DNA of 64,000 nt, taken from NCBI GenBank assembly GCA_025602905.1, contig JAHLKI010000009.1:558001-622000 (forward strand). The letters run 5' to 3'. The notes under the pieces were generated by a model that did no database searches, was not told the DNA's origin, and worked only from the letters and a program-made list of their open reading frames with translations. Position 1 is the first letter of the stretch. Each line of letters begins with the position of its first letter. Both the position numbers and the translations under genes were made by a program. This DNA comes from Phlyctochytrium arcticum (Eukaryota > Chytridiomycota > Chytridiomycetes > Chytridiales > Chytridiaceae). Shown piece after piece: positions 24,654 through 36,310 of the stretch.

Positions 24654-25054
24654 TCAGTTTTCTAATTTCTCCAGTTTTCCTCTTAGCCGTTTGCGCTCTT
24701 CCATAAGATGTATGACTCTTTGTTCCTGGGAAAGTCTGATCAGGTCGAGTATAAACAAAGCATTTTCTGTCAAGAACCTACCTTGTCATATGTTACAGCG
24801 ACGTTGGCCATATACGTAGCTAATACCACGGAGCTTATCAATACAAACGACAAACGTAGAACGGATCGGACGTAGGATCGCTTCTTTTGCTTCTTCTCTC
24901 TTTCTATGAAACCTCGTCGCAGATCGGCAAGGTCTGCAGCATATGTACCGGCCGTATGTGAGTGAGGATCAAAGGCTGGGACGGGAGGTAGTTGTGATGA
25001 AGTCGATGGTAGAGAGGAGCGAGGAGACGAGAAGTGCCGACGTAGGATTGTCAT
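24654..25054 (-). CDS. Small single-pass membrane protein with mitochondrial-type presequence
   Basis: Exons 24782-25054 and 24654-24725 (phase 0) give 114 residues. The N-terminus MTILRRHFSSPRSSLPST has the Arg/Ser-rich, acid-free character of a mitochondrial targeting sequence. A basic stretch (REKKQKKRSYVR) precedes one transmembrane helix (VLRLSFVLISSVVLATYMAN), and the second exon forms a short coiled coil (EQRVIHLMEERKRLRGKLEK). The layout resembles small inner-membrane assembly factors, but I recognise no family. The frame is open upstream to 25258, so a longer N-terminus is possible; the start at 25054 was chosen for the presequence. The second exon's acceptor was picked because it gives the coiled coil; the alternative frame has no structure. 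Confidence 0.65.
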
Positions 25055-25384
25055 TGTGGGTTTCTGGAGTATGGGATATCCTGGTTTGAGAGCAAAGATT
25101 GCAAGGTTGCGCCGGAGGTTGCGCTGAGCGCCACGACTCGTAATCAATCGGAGTTTACGACGTTTGACCCAAGCGGCCAAGCTCCTCATGCCACTGAACT
25201 CCTGCAATGTAAAGGCTCTGGTACAATCTGACGAAAGTCTTTTCACATGTTTTTCCAATTAAGCTTATGTTTCCTCCAGTTAGGGAAATAGACCTGAACC
25301 CTCAAATTATAATGTCTCTACAGGTTGAACAATAACCTAAATTCTGCTCAAGATCGACCTAACAATAAGCTACCATCAGCTACT
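25055..25384. other. Divergent spacer, mitochondrial-type gene / CFAP337-like gene
   Basis: This stretch of 330 bp lies between opposed start codons. Reading frames from both neighbours extend into it (to 25258 on the minus strand), so either start could lie further upstream. No promoter motif is obvious. Confidence 0.4.
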
Positions 25385-28300
25385 ATGTCCATTCCAGGCA
25401 TACGTGGTGGAGCTGCTATACCGTTCTCCAAAGCAGCCCCGAAAGATGAGAAGAAGGAACTTCGAAAATATTACGGGGAAGCAATAGCGGTTTTGGGGAG
25501 GGCGAAAGCAAATACGGTGGAGTTGCAAATCAAATCAAACCGGGAGAATTTGCTGAAGGATGGAGCCTCTTATCGGTCAGAGCGACAGATGAATCTGGCA
25601 CATTTTGCCGAGCTCATGAACATTTTCAAAGTGAGCAGCGAAAACCCTTGCATCGTGAGATTGTTTATTTAAACTTTGTCATTCAGAAAGCGTCCAAGTA
25701 TGGTGATGGCAAGCTAAATATGCATGAATTCAAAACCGCCTTTTCAGTTGTTCTCGGCCATGGTCTCACGGACGAGCAAATGTCTGTTCTATTCATGAAA
25801 GTTGATGCCAACATGGATGAAGCCGTAGATTGGGACGAGTTTAGCACGTTTATGCTCTTGCGGGCTCAGGGGCAAACTATGATGCAGGAACAAGCCGAAA
25901 CCCAACTCTTTGAAACAGAGTCAATGTCGACCCATTTTCCTATTCAAACACCTCACAAAGATATGATTACCAAAATCTTGTGGTTGGGAAAAATGGGTCG
26001 ATATCTAACCTGTAGCCGGGACGGGACGGTCTGTTGCTGGAGTGATCGCATCAAATTGCAGCGATCATTTCCTAACGTCGTGTAGGTTGCTGCGCTTTTT
26101 CTCCCTCCCCTAATCGAGCTAATCGACCGTTAGTATTTCACATCATCCCCCTCAGCCCGGGACAAACAGCAAGTACAAGGCACCATGGATCCATGATTGC
26201 ATTTGCCTGCCCAATTTGAATAAGCTGGCACTATCGTCTGATGATCATGAGATCACATTCTATGGTACGTAACTGGCAACGTCCAAAGAAACACCGTACT
26301 TTCGTCGAGCTTACTTGATTGCGACCTTTCAGACTGTGCGACTTTAGAGCCTCAACTACGCTTGGATCTGCATGATAGCATTGCTTTCACATTGTCGTAC
26401 CATTTCGACAGCGAAAACCCTGATAGTGACCAGTCCATGATTCTCTACGGTACAGACCAAGGCTATGTGAATTTACTCCATTTTTCCCACGCTGCCTTAT
26501 TTGGGACGTCTAGCACAAAAAAAGACCACGTTCCTGTCGTCATGCTTGACAGTCTAGCCAAATCACCGGGCACTCAAGTGTGGAAACGGAAGGCTCACAA
26601 CGACTGGGTGATCAAGGTTGAGTACTACCACGATTTGAGAGCGATTGTGAGTTGCTCGCCGGATTCGAAAGATAGCTTGGTCATGGCCACGCAAGTCGGG
26701 CCGAAGAAGTGGACATTTGTGTCGTCTAGTGTTCATAAGGGTGTCAACGCATTTTCGTACTGTCGGTCTCCATTAGCGCTTGTTACAGGGGGAACAGGTA
26801 TGCTGCGCAACATTGCCGCCGGAGCATTGCGTCTTAAAACGTTGATAGATCGGCAGATTCGTATATGGAACCCTCATCGGCTTCAACGCCCCATCGCCGC
26901 ACTCGCTGGTCATTCCTCTCCCATTACTATCGTTACCACCAACCCGCTGAACGGTCAAGCCATTTCATTGTCCGTCGACAAAGCCATTAAGATATGGGAC
27001 ATCCGCAAACAGCAATGTCTGCAAACTCTGAATAGCGGCGTAGAGCATCGTCCGGAAAATACCCTGTCTGCCATGTTTTTCAGCACCCACAACGGGGGAA
27101 AGCTTATTGTCGCGTCGAGTTCCATGATTACCTATAGCCTTGTTGACCATGCGCAAAAAGATAGGATCAAGAGTCACGATGCGCCTATACGCGCCGCACT
27201 GTACAATGCTGTTTTCAAGCAGATTGTGAGTGGTTGCGACGCTTCCGTTGTGAACGTCTGGGTGAGTATGTGATACAATGTAAGTATTTAAGTAAGTCCA
27301 TTAACACGAAGCATTTGCTTAGGACTCTATCAATGGAACCAAGACCTTTCGGTTCGCGGAGGCACATGGGAAAGCAGAGATTACCGCTATGGCATTTGAT
27401 TCGGCAGGTAGAAAATTAATTACCGGAGGAAGAGGTACACTCTGAATATGCTTTTCCCCCCGCTTGGGCTTGACAGGTGCTCGATTCTTTAGACGGAAGT
27501 ATTCGGAGCTGGAATTTCAACAATGGGCAACTACTACAGGTCATGGTGAAAGGTGACCGATCGGAAGTAACCGGAATATTGGTACTGCTCAGATTCGCTT
27601 TGACACTATGACAAACAAAGTACTCATTCAAAAATTGTAGTATATCACCCTCAAGTCTACGCCATATATAATAACTACAGGATGGAATCGCCTGATCCAC
27701 TTTTTTCCGGCTGCGTCCGAGAACTCCTCAGTTTCTCCTATTCTGGAACTACCAGCCGCTCACAAGGACGATGTTTTGACTATGGCGTTTGCCGAGCCAG
27801 ACCTTCTGGCCACCGCGAGTTACGATGGGGAAATCGTTCTCACCAGCTTGGGAAGTGGTAGTGTGATCGGGCGCTTGACCACCGCGGATGATGGAGAGCG
27901 GGGACGAAGTATTGATAAAGGTACATGTCCTTCAGATGGCACATCTGACACCAACGTTTTTCCTAATCTCTGGACGCAGTACTCTTCCTTCATTCGCGAC
28001 TGCATCTCCCGAAAACAGGCCACCTACTGTCGTCGGGCAGCGACGGCTACATCCGATGGTGGAACACTTACCAAAACGAACTTATGCTAACTCACGACGG
28101 AACCCCTGGTCGCAACGAAGGAATCTTTTCCATGGCTACTAACCCGACCAACACCATTCTCGTCACTGGGGATACAGAGGGCTTTATATCTGTTTGGGAT
28201 ATCAGTGAGACCTGCATGGGAACCCGGCCGCGAGGCATGATACGCACGGGAATCTTTCGAGCCCATATGCGCAGTGTTGTCAGCCTGGATTTGATGGACG

Positions 28301-28867
28301 GTTACGACGCGGTTGTGAGTGCCAGTACGGATTGCACAGTGCGAGTTTTCACGGTATGACTTGCAGTTGACCATGTTTGTGAATCAAATGAAATAAATCC
28401 GCCACATCGAATAGCTGCAAGGGCATTACATTGGAACGTTTGGACAACCAACTCCTTGGGATATCACCAATCCGTCTACGTACGCTCACCCGATGAAGCC
28501 AACCGAAATCGCAGATTTTGAAGCTGCAGTAGCTGCCGCAAGAGAATCACAGCTCGAAGCCTCCCAAGTAAGTCCTGATACAACTGATCCAGAATATCCC
28601 ACCAGCCCCTCTGGCGCCTACGGCCGCGCACCACCTTCGCAGCATGGAGCCCGCCCACCGCCAACGCCGGTAACACCAACACCTACATATCAAACATGGT
28701 ATGCCAAAACGCAGTTTGCTGAAAAAGTTACTCGCCCCCCGAGACGCCCACGGAATCTACCTCGAATGTCCCATCCAAAGTACATCTCGGGTGCAACTGG
28801 CATTTTTCATCGTTTAGAGCCTTACGAATTAGCAGAGATTGGTAGGGTAGGTAGAGATAAGAAATAG
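25385..28867 (+). CDS. EF-hand and WD40 repeat protein, CFAP337/WDR49-like
   Basis: Ten exons, 25385-25630, 25687-26081, 26134-26264, 26333-26797, 26849-27261, 27323-27434, 27493-27581, 27641-27920, 27980-28353 and 28415-28867, join in frame to 985 residues. An N-terminal EF-hand pair (YGDGKLNMHEF; VDANMDEAVDWDEFSTFML) leads into about twelve WD40 repeats (CSRDGTVCCWS, SVDKAIKIWDI, GSDGYIRWWNT, STDCTVRVFT). The last propeller blade is followed by QGHYIGTFGQPTPWDI, typical of WDR49/WDR64/EFCAB8-type ciliary proteins, and a Pro-rich tail. These proteins associate with axonemal microtubules in flagellated organisms. If orthologous, this implies a flagellated life stage in this fungus. All ten junctions agree in phase. 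Confidence 0.88.
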
Positions 28868-28997
28868 TTTGACTAGGATTATCATAGCTTCGACTAGACT
28901 CATCAACCCGCCCACCACATTCACATAGAAAAGTCTGTATATAATTTGATGAACGTATGATGTGGAAGAACTCTTAAATGTCTTGAACTAGGACAAC

Positions 28998-30698
28998 CTA
29001 TTGGTCAAATTCCTGAGCCCATTTTGCCACCTTCAGCATAGCTCGACGTAAATCGTCCTTCAGGTCCTCAACATCTTCCAAGCCCACGCTGAAGCGTACT
29101 AGAGTCGGTGTAATCTTCGGGTCTCCAGCCACACGCCATTCAATCAACGACTCGCAGCCGCCAAGTGATGTAGCGTTGACAATGATGTCCAGATTGGAGC
29201 AGATCAGACGCGCGTGATGAAGGGACTTGAACTATAAAAGTTTTAAAATCAGCCCAGAGATGCAGTTTAGGCGTAGCCCTGTTATACCTCGATAGACATG
29301 ACGCCAGAGTACCCCTCGCCCTGTTTCAGGATAATGTCATGTCCTGGGTTGCCAGGAATGGATCCATGCCAAACTCTCTCAACGATCTGCGTGGCAGGCT
29401 CGTCGCGTGCATGCAACCAGCGAGCAATTTCTACGGCAGAAGCAGATTGTTGGCGAACACGTACTGCAAGCGACCTACACAACCGACTTAATCAGCATGC
29501 TGCGCATGGACAAGAAAGTCAAAAAAAAGCCCCTACCTTAGACTTCGAAGAAGGAGCCATGCTTCCAGGTTGCCCATAACGTTTCCAGCATTCTCTCGGT
29601 CTTTTCTCAACTGATGGAGCTCGTAAGCAAAAAGTGAATCCACATATTAATTGCATCCGTCATACCTGCTTCGCCCGGGCCTCATCCCCGACAACGAGGA
29701 TCCCGCCCAAGAGATCCGAATGACCTCCATAGAATTTCGTGCTGCTATGCATCACAATATGAGCGCCTTAAAAAAGATCTTAAATGAAGGTTCGGTAGCG
29801 GCAAATGCAAGTAATGCTATAAGCTACCTGCAGTGAGGCATTTCTGAAGCGGGGGTGGTGCAAATGTCGAGTCAACCGCAAGTGTGGCTCCCGAAGGCGT
29901 CTTTGCAGCATATGCAGCAATGTCTGTGAGATCGGATACATGCATTAGGGCCTTGAATGAAGGTCCCAAAGTGATATTCGAACTAACCGTAAACTTCGCC
30001 GCGAGGATTCTGAGGACTTTCCAGCCAGATCAGATCACCGGCTTTGAACTCTGGTTCGCCCTTTTCCAGGAAAAGTAGCTCCTGTACGTTACGACATCAG
30101 ACTGGATTTTGACCTTACCGCGCGAGATAAGCTGCGTACCACATTGCGACCACGACGATACACATCTATGGCCCCATGGACACCATGGTAGCCCTCTTGA
30201 GACATGACGATGCGGGATGGACATACATGAGTCAAAGCAGCAGTGACCGCGGCCAACCCACTGCCATAAGTGACGGCGTATCCTGATGTCAAAGGGTTTG
30301 TTTATGTTGCTCAAAAAACGATATTTCTAGGACAAGACAGGTACCTCCTTCAAGAGTTCCCAAGACTGTCTCTAAGCGATCACCCGTTTCATTCGACATT
30401 CGGGAGTAGATGTGGGCCTTCGGGCTCTCGACTGATCCATTGGCCGCTCCCTTGGCGGGAACTTTGGGAAGCCATCCTCGCGATACTGCATACCGGTCAT
30501 TCCAGTCAGAAGCATACCCTACATTGAGAATTGAGTGAGTTCTTGAGCCCCCAGCAGGTTAGACGAACTATTATGGTGTTACGAACGGAAAGTTGTGGCG
30601 ACGTGGATCGGCGGGGCAACGTCGGTTGTTGCTGGCGGGTCGGCGTGAATCGCCAACGTTGCTGGCCGGCGGCCTTCTACGTTCTTTCCAGCAGTCAT
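28998..30698 (-). CDS. Cys/Met metabolism PLP-dependent enzyme (cystathionine gamma-synthase/lyase family)
   Basis: Nine exons (minus order): 30583-30698, 30345-30541, 30140-30282, 29995-30081, 29828-29951, 29666-29766, 29537-29619, 29288-29474 and 28998-29231, give 423 residues. The fold-type I enzyme performs gamma- or beta-elimination/replacement in transsulfuration. Motifs in order: [96 protein letters not shown], and the PLP-lysine segment [16 protein letters not shown]. It is closest in style to the fungal-specific branch of the family, so I do not choose between synthase and lyase. The first intron (41 bp) is the shortest accepted here. It diverges from BCAT across a 640-bp spacer. Confidence 0.92.
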
Positions 30699-31338
30699 CT
30701 CCAGTTTGCTTCAAGTTTTTTGTAACGATCGTTGAGGCAAATGTTCGTTGGGCCAACCCGGTTTCCCACCCCATTTGTTTATGAATCGGCCGAGTCAGTG
30801 ATGACCAATGAGATGCCATCGCTCGCATCGCGCGATTATCATAGGATACAGCCAAAAATGTATACACACGAAAGACATTCTTTTATATATAAAGATCGTA
30901 GATGATCCTGAATCCGACTGGATTCAAAGAGCATAAAATAGCAGCTCAAGCAAACATTCTTTGATGCGATGCAGTGCTGGACCAGGTGCTGGACAGTTCA
31001 ACCAAATTGATCAAGTCGAGGAATCGCCAAGTCCAAGAACGCCCGCTATACCTTTCCAAGCGACCCGAAAGTTCTAACGCTGCCCTTTCTTTGCTGCAAA
31101 TTCTCCATCTCCAACACCTCCATCAGATTCTTGGAAAAAAGAAACCCGGGAAGAAGTTCCGAAGAACCCAGTTTCCAGGAATTTCAAGTCGATCACAGAC
31201 CGCAAGCGGCGCAGCACCAGAGTATAAACAAACCACTCACTCACGCGACCATAATTTTGTGGCCATACAGAATCTCCCATCTCGAGAGCTTTCCTTGACT
31301 TCCATCCCCATCAGATCCCTCGACCACAAACCCCGACC
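30699..31338. other. Divergent promoter region, Cys/Met enzyme / BCAT
   Basis: This 640-bp spacer separates two amino-acid metabolism genes. Toward BCAT it carries a TATA-like cataaaatag near 30932 and a long pyrimidine/CA-rich leader before the start codon. No Gcn4-type TGACTCA site was noticed. Confidence 0.5.
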
Positions 31339-32593
31339 ATGCTCGCCCGAAGATTGACCTGTCTTGCCCCTCGACAGGGCCTGTCGCTGCTTGCTGCCCA
31401 ACAGCGATGGCACTCGTCCGCTCCCGCTGCTCTCTCCCGCTCTGCCCTCGTCACAAAGCTTACTGACAGTCCAAAGAAGATGCTTCCTTTGAACGAGCTT
31501 CTCTTTGGTCAGACCTTCTCCGACCATATGCTGACTATTGAGTGGGAGCAAAAGGCCGGTTGGCGTCAACCAGAGATCAAGCCTTACGGCAAGATCTCCC
31601 TGGAGCCTTCTGCCGTGGTTTTCCACTACGCACTCGAGTGCTTTGAGGGAATGAAGGCGTAAGTCATTTTCAGCGGATCCTGCTTTGCATATATATAACA
31701 CGCATTGTTTTGTTTTATATAGATACAAGGACAAGGCTGGCAAGATCCGCATGTTTCGACCAGAAATGAACATGGCCCGGTTTAGCCGTTCTTGCGACCG
31801 ATTGACCCTTCCTACCTTTGATCAAGCCGAACTGCTGGAATGCATCAAGGAACTGTTGCGCGTGGACCAGAAATGGATCCCGTCTGAACGTGGTTACTCG
31901 CTCTACCTCCGCCCTACTTGTATCGCAACCCAGGAATCCCTCGGCGTTGGTCCTTCCAACCGTGCTCTCGTCTTTGTTATCGCGTCGCCTGTCGGGCCAT
32001 ACTACAAGACTGGCTTCAACGCTGTTTCCCTGTGTGCAACAAAGCAGTATGTCCGTGCATGGCCGGGTGGTACTGGTGACGCTAAAGTTGGTGGAAACTA
32101 TGCACCTGGTATTCGTCCCCAGATTGAGGTTGCCAAGAATGGTTACCAGCAAAATCTTTGGTTGTTTGGTCCCGAAGAATACATTACAGAAGTAGGAACA
32201 ATGAACTTTTTCATGGTCTGGACCAACGAAAAGGGTCAAAAGGAGCTTCTTACACCGCCTTTGGATGGCACCATCTTGCCTGGAGTTACCCGTGACTCCA
32301 TTATCTCTTTGGCCAAGGAGTGGAACGAGTTTGACGTTGTTGAGCGTTCCATCACCATGACAGATGTTGCCAAAGCCATCAAGGAGAAGCGTGTCCACGA
32401 GATGTTTGGTTCAGGCACAGCTGCCATTGTCAGTCCCATCAAGATGATCCACTTCAATGGCCAAGACTACCACATTCCTCTGGACCCATCAAAGAAGGAC
32501 AGCCAGGCAGGCCCCATTACCAAGCGTATGGCCGACACCATCATGGGTATTCAGTACGGAGAGATTGAGCACCCATGGTCTGTGGTCATTTAA
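31339..32593 (+). CDS. Branched-chain amino-acid aminotransferase, mitochondrial
   Basis: Exons 31339-31658 and 31723-32593 (phase 2) give 396 residues. The enzyme interconverts Leu/Ile/Val and their 2-oxo acids with glutamate, using PLP. The N-terminus MLARRLTCLAPRQGLS is a typical mitochondrial presequence. Family motifs follow: VFHYALECFEGMKA, RMFRPEMNMARFSRSCDRL, SLYLRPTCIATQ, the PLP lysine in GDAKVGGNYAPGI (the K of DAKVGG), WLFGPEEYITEVGTMNFF and LPGVTRDSII, plus GSGTAAIVSP. The length fits eukaryotic BCATs. The codon bias is toward C-ending codons, as in other well-expressed genes of the window (calnexin, the ABC transporter). Confidence 0.97.
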
Positions 32594-32879
32594 GGTCTCT
32601 GGACAGCCATTATTTATGAACTATCCACTCCGGTCTCTGACCGTCACCGCCGTATCTTGTGAATCAATCGTCTTCATTATTTGTTTCCTTCATAGATGTA
32701 TTTGCTGCGGACATGAGACAATCTAGAACGCACACATAGTCAATGTCGTCACATTCGCCCCTCCATCGCTCACTTGATTGTAAATATACCACGAGGGACG
32801 TCTTTACCGTTCCCCCATTTTTATGTTCACGATTCACTACTATTTGCGACCAAATAAAATGCAAAATGAACCTTCTCTC

Positions 32880-35829
32880 TTACGTTGTCAAATCAATAGT
32901 CTCGCCCAGCGAAACCCACGACTTGGCTCGTTTGGGACACCGATCCGCAGAAGCAGTAGAGTCACTATCTAAGTCTATAATACCGTCATCATCTATCTCC
33001 AAATAATTGATCGTTGTCTTGGAGCGGCCCAGAATGGTCGCAGGATTTGCCATTCTGTGAAGAGTAGGAGAGGGCGCTTTGCGCTTAAGATGTCGCTTAG
33101 GAATCCATGCCGGTCGTCCGGAGGCCGTAGAGGTTTGTTTTGCGGATGACGTGGGATACGAGCTGGTTTTGTTTGGAGTTTGAACTGCACTTGGCTGTTC
33201 TGGGGATTCGAGTAGACTAATTACAATGGGTTGGGGCTTTGAAGCACAATCGGGTGTCTTCTCGCGACTGTAGTCGAGCGGGATGATAGACGACTCTCCA
33301 AGGCCCTTGTTGGACAGATTTGAGGAGCTTCGGAGGATAGAGCTTAAATTTGCAAGGGATGGGGGTGAAGACTGATTTTGCAAGATGTGAGTTTGTAAGG
33401 GTAACGGAGAACCGAGAGAATTCGTTCTGCGCAGAGCGGATGGTGTGGGTAAAAATTGGTCGATACTGATTGTGGTGGACGCGTTTGAGGTTTGCGAGTC
33501 TGCCTTGGCATCTAAATCATACTGAATCTCAGTCGGAGGAGCGTTTTCCTTGGTAGCGGTTTCCCTCGACGTTAATTTCGATTGAGCGCCTGGCCGGGGT
33601 TTGGGAGTGGTTGCACAGTCCAAATTTGCTGAGGATGGCGACGAGTGGGATTGGTCGCAACGTGAAACATCTCCGAGTGTGCTTGATGCTGGCTGAATGT
33701 GGTCTATGGTATGCGGTAAGGTCGGGGTTGGGATGGATAGAATGTCGTCCATTAATCGCGAGAACGAACTATTTTCCAAAAAGGTTGACAGATTACTGTC
33801 TTGCGTTTGCAAAGGTCTTGTCGGTGTTGAAACTTCCTCTAGAGTGTGCGCACAATCCTTTTTTGAATGCTCACCCAGTGAACATTTTTTGACTGTGTCG
33901 GTGGTCGCATCGAAAGACGCGGATTTACGGCTGTATAGCTCGCCGGGTTGGGGAGATGTTGGGTCAGACGGAATTTGTGATGCTTTTTGTGGTGTGGCCG
34001 TATCAGAGACACCTAGGGCGAGGTCAAGGAGCTGAGAGGAGGCAAGATCATCGAAAGGAGAAGATGCCTTTTCGTGGCTTCTATTCGCGTCAATGTTGGG
34101 GATTTCAATGAGCGGAGTGTCCTCAGCATCAGGAATATTTTGAGTGTTGGATGTGTCATCCGCATGAAGCGGTGTTGCCGAGATCTGAGACGTGCTGGTA
34201 GGAAGTGAATTTGCTCCCATATCTCCGCCTGCACTTGCATCCAATGAACTGCGTGAGTGTTCCTGACTAGATTCTGTTACCAGCTCGGTGCCTTGCGAGG
34301 ACGAAGTCAAAGCGCCTGTTTCAGTAGTAGGTTGATTCGCTGTGGTACTGTCTCCTACTCCTACGCGCGGCAATAAGCGGCTCCATTTACTCTCAGTTTC
34401 TGGCGCGTCTTTCTGATCATCATTTTCGAATGATGATCCCACTTCCTCCCCAATCGCCATTGTTGCCGTAGGAAACATTTTCCTAACGACTTCACGATCA
34501 TGGCAATGTTCCGAATCCAAGACACATGGGAAAATATAGCATGGCTCAAATAACGCGTGAAAGTCACGCAACTCTTGGGGTGAAGAATGGGCGGCATAGC
34601 AAACTTGCCAAAACCGTTCATTGTGTCGAATGGCCCAGGTGCCTTCTGCTTTATGTGTCAGTGCGCCCCTTCTGCCACCTTTCCAACCCATAGCAGACGC
34701 TTGAATATAAACAAAGTCTTTCCGATATCGGCAATCACACCACCAATCACACGCGTGAAATCGGGTCCTGCTGGGATCTGAGGTAAGGTACTTCAAGTAG
34801 TTTGGCAGTTTCTTGTACAGGGCGTATCTCTTCTCAGACAAACATGTGGGTTCACCGTATACGTTGTATAATGTTTCCCAAATTGGTTCCCCCCTGTGTC
34901 AGAGTAAAATCAGTATAGGTCACAATACCTAGCAATGAGCTTCAGGAGTACCCCAGAATGTTGAAGCTTATCTTAAACGTCGTCGTTTTCGGATATTGCT
35001 CGATGATGTTGGTAATGCAATAAAGAGACTCTTCCTATTTGGTCGTCATCATTAGCAGGTGAATCGCGGGTAACAATATTTTAGGCATGCACCTTGGTAG
35101 GGAATTGATCTTCCCCTTTCCAACCGCTGAAAGTGGTGTCCAAGTACATTACATGCACCTTTGGAATGATCCCCATCCCCTGGCACTCTTTCACTTTCGC
35201 CAAAAATCCATCCTCGGCGCGTAAATCGCCCGTATACAGAACAGTATGCGCGGCCCCCTCAATCAAAAACATGGTCGAGCCAGGACAGTGATTGGCCTCG
35301 AGTAGGGTGAGCGTGATAATTTGACCATTTAGCAAGTCAACTGGTGAGGGTAGTAAATCAGATTAGCTGCGATTTCTCCATAAAACGGGATGCATTCACA
35401 TACTTTGGGTTGGTTCCCGATATTGTATGGGTCTCTGGAAGAGATTTTAGTCTCAACAATAGAGCTACATTTGTTATAAAAGCCTGTTCAGTCTCACCAA
35501 GTACCGTTTCAAATGAGCAAACTTTCCCTTGCTGATAAAAGGGAGTATAAGGGCTGTTTCTTCTGAGCAATACAAAGGAATACAGAAAGATTTGTTTTCA
35601 AATCCTCCCAAGTGATCTGAATCAATACTTAGAACAATGATTGCTTCAAACTGTAAACACTGAACTTATACCTGTGTGGCAATGACTTAACAAGGCCACG
35701 CGAGTTTCCTTTCGCGTGCACACATAATGATCAGCAGTAATAGCGGGATACTAAGGCAACAATTAGCAGGAGACTCTTTAAGTGACAAGGTGATCCTACC
35801 TCTCGTATCCTGCCATCAAAAGTGCTCAT
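32880..35829 (-). CDS. Artemis/SNM1-like metallo-beta-lactamase nuclease
   Basis: Seven exons (minus order): 35800-35829, 35672-35750, 35498-35616, 35404-35434, 35093-35340, 34952-35034 and 32880-34893, give 867 residues. The MBL/beta-CASP fold nucleases of this group process DNA ends in NHEJ or crosslink repair. MSTFDGRIREYPAITADHY is the family start; LLSHCHTDHLGG supplies the HxHxDH metal motif; LEANHCPGSTMFLIEG and VLYTGDLRAEDG supply the next His and Asp; MYLDTTF is the following conserved strand. VCYAAHSSPQELRDF marks the end of the catalytic core near residue 290. The remaining about 570 residues are Ser/Pro/Thr-rich and disordered, as in Artemis, ending with ETIDLTT. An Artemis-type over a Pso2-type label rests on the start and the long tail. 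Confidence 0.88.
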
Positions 35830-36310
35830 AGTGTCATTTGACTGGGTTGCCTGAGAGTGAAGCCAAACTGGAAGCCAAATCCTGGAAATCCTTGGGCGGA
35901 GATTGTTCAAAGTTCATTAACCGAAACGAGTTAAATTTCGAGGCAGTGCGGTGGTGCGGTGGCTGTGAGGTCCATTCGGATCTGAGCCAGGGCTGAATTC
36001 GCTTTCCACCCAGCTTTGCCCAGCTTTTCACAACAACGCTCAGCCAACATTTGCCAACATTATCACAACTTCTGCCATATATATTGCCTGGAAAACGGTC
36101 CAGACTCTGTAGCGAAGCCTTCACTCTGCCAATCAGCACGAGAGAACCTTTATCAAACTGCCTCGCAGCGGAAACCCTATCTGTTTCCAGTCTAACACCA
36201 ACTTTCCGAAGACTAACAGCCCGAGCGAAACATAGCGACGTGCGCCGAAGTCCGACAAAGAATCATCATAGTTTGACCACTGTCGAGTTTATACCTAAAG
36301 TCTTTCAACT
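35830..36310. other. Divergent spacer, nuclease / subtilase
   Basis: This stretch of 481 bp separates opposed start codons. ORFs on both strands are unremarkable. A catatatatt tract near 36075 could be a TATA-like element for the subtilase, about 230 bp upstream of its start. Confidence 0.4.
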
